Source: Pedosphaera sp. (lineage in GTDB: Bacteria; Verrucomicrobiota; Verrucomicrobiia; Limisphaerales; SIAT01). From it: a stretch of 8,566 nt of DNA. Numbering within the stretch: position 1 is the stretch's first letter; every line of letters starts with the position of its first letter. The stretch is taken from positions 1 through 8,566 of the forward strand of contig SIAT01000072.1 in NCBI GenBank assembly GCA_009691645.1, read 5' to 3'. A program made the position numbers and the translations under genes. Shown here one piece after another: positions 6,595 to 8,566 of this stretch. The notes under the pieces were generated by a model. The model was not told the DNA's origin. It saw nothing but the letters and a program-made list of their open reading frames with translations, and did not search any database.

Positions 6595-7352
6595 TGAACG
6601 CCGCGAACCACAACTCCAGCCGCAGTGTCCGCGTGGAAGTCCGCGGGCTGCGCAAGAGTTTCAATGGCGAGGAAGTGCTCCGCGGCGTGGACTTCCGCGT
6701 GGAGCCGGGTGAGATCTTCGTCATCATGGGGCCGAGCGGCAGCGGCAAGAGCGTCCTGCTCAAGCACCTCATCGGGCTGGAGACACCCGATGCGGGCGAA
6801 GTGCTCATCGGCGGCGAATCCATCCAGACGCCCGGCGTGATGGACCGGCACCGGATGGCGATGGTCTTCCAGTCCGGCGCGCTGCTCAACTCGCTGACCG
6901 TCGGTGAAAACCTCGGGTTGTACCTCTCGGAGCACCAGTTGAAATCGCAAGATGAGATTGATGCGATCGTCGCGGCCAATCTCGATCTCGTCGGCCTCAA
7001 AGGGATGCAGGAACGAATGCCCAACGAGCTTTCCGGCGGCATGAAGAAACGGGCCTCCATCGCACGCGCGCTGGTGATGGAGCCGGAGCTGATCCTGTAC
7101 GACGAGCCGACCAGCGAGCTGGATCCATTGATGGCCGTGATAATCGGACAGGAGATCGTGAACATGCGGCGGCGCATCCACGCCACGTCGATTGTCGTCT
7201 CGCACGACCGCGATCTCGCCTTCGGCATCGCCGATCGCATCGCCATCATGTACCTCGGCCACATCCTCTGCGTCGGCACAGCCGACGAGATCCGCGCCAC
7301 GACGAATCCGGTCATTCAGGAATTCTTGAACGCGAACTTCAAACCCGTCTAA
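6594..7352 (+). CDS. mlaF: MlaF-family ABC transporter ATPase
   Basis: This is the cytoplasmic nucleotide-binding subunit that drives the MlaE permease. From ATG 6594 it has 252 residues. It shows Walker A GPSGSGKS (46-53), the Q-loop glutamine Q93 in VFQSGAL, the signature LSGGM (146-150), Walker B LILYDE (166-171) with catalytic E171, a D-loop SELDP (174-178) and the switch histidine H204 in VVSHD. The D-loop has Glu 175 where Gly is more usual. The start is set by the overlap TGATG with the mlaE stop. The frame stays open upstream to 6462, but that part lies inside mlaE and reads as a low-complexity charged peptide. The protein ends about 10 residues after QEFL, so the C-terminal extension that E. 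coli MlaF uses for dimer and MlaB contacts is missing or very short. This agrees with the absence of an mlaB gene here. Confidence 0.93.
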   Translation: MNAANHNSSRSVRVEVRGLRKSFNGEEVLRGVDFRVEPGEIFVIMGPSGSGKSVLLKHLIGLETPDAGEVLIGGESIQTPGVMDRHRMAMVFQSGALLNSLTVGENLGLYLSEHQLKSQDEIDAIVAANLDLVGLKGMQERMPNELSGGMKKRASIARALVMEPELILYDEPTSELDPLMAVIIGQEIVNMRRRIHATSIVVSHDRDLAFGIADRIAIMYLGHILCVGTADEIRATTNPVIQEFLNANFKPV

Positions 7353-7353
7353 T

Positions 7354-7361
7354 GGAGAGAG
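7354..7361 (+). promoter_or_regulatory. Ribosome binding site of the MCE gene
   Basis: GGAGAGAG follows the mlaF stop by one base and lies about 8 bases (from GGAG) before ATG 7366. Unlike mlaE and mlaF, the MCE gene has its own strong Shine-Dalgarno. This fits a need for more copies, since MCE proteins assemble as a hexamer on a permease dimer. Confidence 0.7.
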
Positions 7362-7365
7362 AACT

Positions 7366-8436
7366 ATGAAAAACACACTCGAGACCCGCCTCGGCATCTA
7401 TTTCGTGCTGGTCGCCTTCGCCGGCGTCCTCGTGCTGGAACTGTCCGGCATCGCCCTCTTAAAGCGCGGCTACACGCTGCACGGCGACTTCCTCAACGTG
7501 CAGGAGCTCAAGGCCGGCGACCCGGTGAAGGTGGCCGGCGTGCAGGTCGGGCGCGTGGAGAAGATCGGCTTTCACGAGAACAAGGTCCGCGTCTCGATGC
7601 GTCTGAACCGTGAAAACCAGATCCGCACGGACAGCATCGCCACCGTCAAGTTCACCGGCTTGATGGGCCAGAACTTCGTCTCCCTCACCTTCGGCAGCGC
7701 CATCACGCACTTCAAAAATGATGACGTGCTCAAGACCGCCGAGCAGGCCGACCTCTCCTCCCTGATAGCCAAGCTCGATGGCGTCGCCGGCGGGGTCGAG
7801 AACCTCACCAAGACTTTCAGCGGTGACAGCATCCAAAATGTTCTCGGCCCGATGACCGACTTCTTGAAGCAGAACAACCCCCGCTTCGCGATCATCTTCA
7901 CCAACCTTCAGCGCGTCTCGCAGGACATCGCCGACGGCAAGGGCAGCCTCGGCAAGTTCATCAGCGACGATGCCCTCCACAATTCCCTCCTCGCCAGCTC
8001 GAAGGATTTTCAAGCCGCAGCCAAAGATCTGCGCGGTCTGGTTCCTGATGCTAAAACCACGCTCGCCGATGCGCGCGCTGCCATCAACACAACCAAGGAC
8101 ACGCTCACCGATGCACGCGTCGCCATCACTACGGCGAAGGACACATTTGGGGAGGCCAAGAAAGTCGTGACTGAAATCAACGAAGGTAAAGGCACGCTCG
8201 GCAAACTCGCGAAGGACGAGACGCTCTACAAAGAGACCACGCAGGCGATGACCGATCTCCGGGAGATTCTCCAGAAGATCAACCAAGGCAAGGGATCCAT
8301 CGGCAAACTCGTCAACGACGACAGCCTCTTCAAGAATGCGAAGATGACTCTGCAGAAGTTGGACAAAGCCACCGAAGGTCTGGAAGACCAAGGCCCGCTG
8401 AGCGTCATCGGGATTCTCTTCAACGGCCTGTTCTAA
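7366..8436 (+). CDS. mlaD: MlaD-family MCE-domain protein with repeat-rich helical C-terminus
   Basis: This is the periplasmic lipid-binding subunit anchored in the inner membrane. The 356 residues comprise a short cytoplasmic N-terminus, one membrane helix (about 10-31), and a single MCE domain (about 36-112) with GDPVKVAGVQVGRVEKI (51-67) and the late strand GLMGQNFVSLTFG (98-110). A long helical tail follows. The tail carries three modules of the form I-x-x-GKG-[ST]-[LI]-GK-x-x-x-D-[DE] at 188-205, 271-288 and 305-322, and two nearly identical 14-residue units at 233-260. It ends with the hydrophobic GPLSVIGILFNGLF. E. coli MlaD is about 183 residues, so this form has a much longer tail, as do many MCE proteins outside Proteobacteria. 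Known MCE tails can form helical bundles or tubes across the periplasm, and a similar role is inferred. It is the last gene of the block. Confidence 0.92.
   Translation: MKNTLETRLGIYFVLVAFAGVLVLELSGIALLKRGYTLHGDFLNVQELKAGDPVKVAGVQVGRVEKIGFHENKVRVSMRLNRENQIRTDSIATVKFTGLMGQNFVSLTFGSAITHFKNDDVLKTAEQADLSSLIAKLDGVAGGVENLTKTFSGDSIQNVLGPMTDFLKQNNPRFAIIFTNLQRVSQDIADGKGSLGKFISDDALHNSLLASSKDFQAAAKDLRGLVPDAKTTLADARAAINTTKDTLTDARVAITTAKDTFGEAKKVVTEINEGKGTLGKLAKDETLYKETTQAMTDLREILQKINQGKGSIGKLVNDDSLFKNAKMTLQKLDKATEGLEDQGPLSVIGILFNGLF
8062..8145 (+). repeat. Tandem pair of 14-codon units inside mlaD
   Basis: Residues 233-246 (LADARAAINTTKDT) and 247-260 (LTDARVAITTAKDT) are 10 of 14 identical, and a decayed third unit (FGEAKK...) follows. 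The 42-base copies are also clearly similar, indicating an in-frame duplication. A period of 14 is two near-heptads, so the unit would lengthen a helical tail by about four turns without breaking its register. Confidence 0.7.
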
Positions 8437-8457
8437 TCACGACCTCCACGGCAACGG

Positions 8458-8565
8458 TCAGTAGGTGCCCGCCGGACCGATCTTCCGGGTCGAGACGCTC
8501 CAATCAAAGAAGAGGTAATTCCGCGACGTCCCATGCGATGGCGCATCCGGCAGTTGTGCCCGCCA
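8458..8565 (-). CDS. C-terminal fragment of a prepilin-like (type II secretion/H-X9-DG-type) protein
   Basis: On the minus strand a frame enters at the right edge and runs to a TGA (complement of 8458-8460), giving 35 residues. The piece contains SHGTSRNYLFFDWSVSTRK. It resembles the conserved end of pseudopilin-like proteins with an N-terminal methylation motif, which often finish in 'HG...N.LF.DGHV' and are found in many copies in Verrucomicrobiota, Planctomycetota and Lentisphaerota. Here DW replaces the usual DG. The N-terminal methylation motif would lie outside the window. The gene converges on mlaD with only 21 bases between the two stops, and I see no hairpin terminator in that gap. 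Confidence 0.5.
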   Translation of the reverse strand, partial: WRAQLPDAPSHGTSRNYLFFDWSVSTRKIGPAGTY

Positions 8566-8566
8566 G

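Noticed and set aside
8437..8457. A bidirectional terminator between mlaD and the convergent gene
   Set aside because: The 21 bases contain no stem of useful length and no T- or A-run.

Overview
The window is GC-rich (estimated by eye at a little over 60%) and densely coded, almost all on the plus strand. The best guess for the source is a Gram-negative bacterium of the Verrucomicrobiota or a near relative in the PVC group. Three things support this: the RND/MMPL exporter resembles hopanoid-associated HpnN-type proteins, a complete MCE/Mla-type ABC core is present (which implies an outer membrane), and the right edge holds the end of a minus-strand gene whose last residues (HG...NYLFFDW) look like the pseudopilin-like proteins so abundant in that phylum. 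No 16S rRNA or other phylogenetic marker is present, so this is an inference.

Layout. Positions 2-226 hold the last 74 codons of a gene that probably encodes a lactate-racemase-like (LarA/DUF2088) protein. Positions 257-1528 hold a stand-alone fold-type I PLP aminotransferase. After an 81-base gap with a good ribosome binding site comes the main block: a 912-residue MMPL/RND transporter (1610-4348), an exported protein made of about 23 short aromatic repeats (4402-5847), and an MlaE-type permease (5854-6594), MlaF-type ATPase (6594-7352) and MlaD-type MCE protein (7366-8436). The spacings in this block are 53, 6, -1 and 13 bases, so the last four genes, and probably all five, look like one transcription unit. 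A convergent partial gene begins 21 bases after mlaD. No stretch above 300 bases lacks a gene, and I saw no RNA gene, mobile element or CRISPR array.

How the genes may work together. MlaE, MlaF and MlaD form the inner-membrane core of an MCE lipid transporter: ATP hydrolysis by MlaF drives lipid movement through MlaE and the MlaD ring. The MMPL protein is of a class that moves hydrophobic lipids by proton motive force. The MlaB, MlaC and MlaA partners of the E. coli system are not in this window. Their place is taken by the MMPL transporter and the unrecognised repeat protein, which carries a probable signal peptide. The set may therefore be a lipid-trafficking module with its own envelope component. 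The repeat protein is the most unusual item here.
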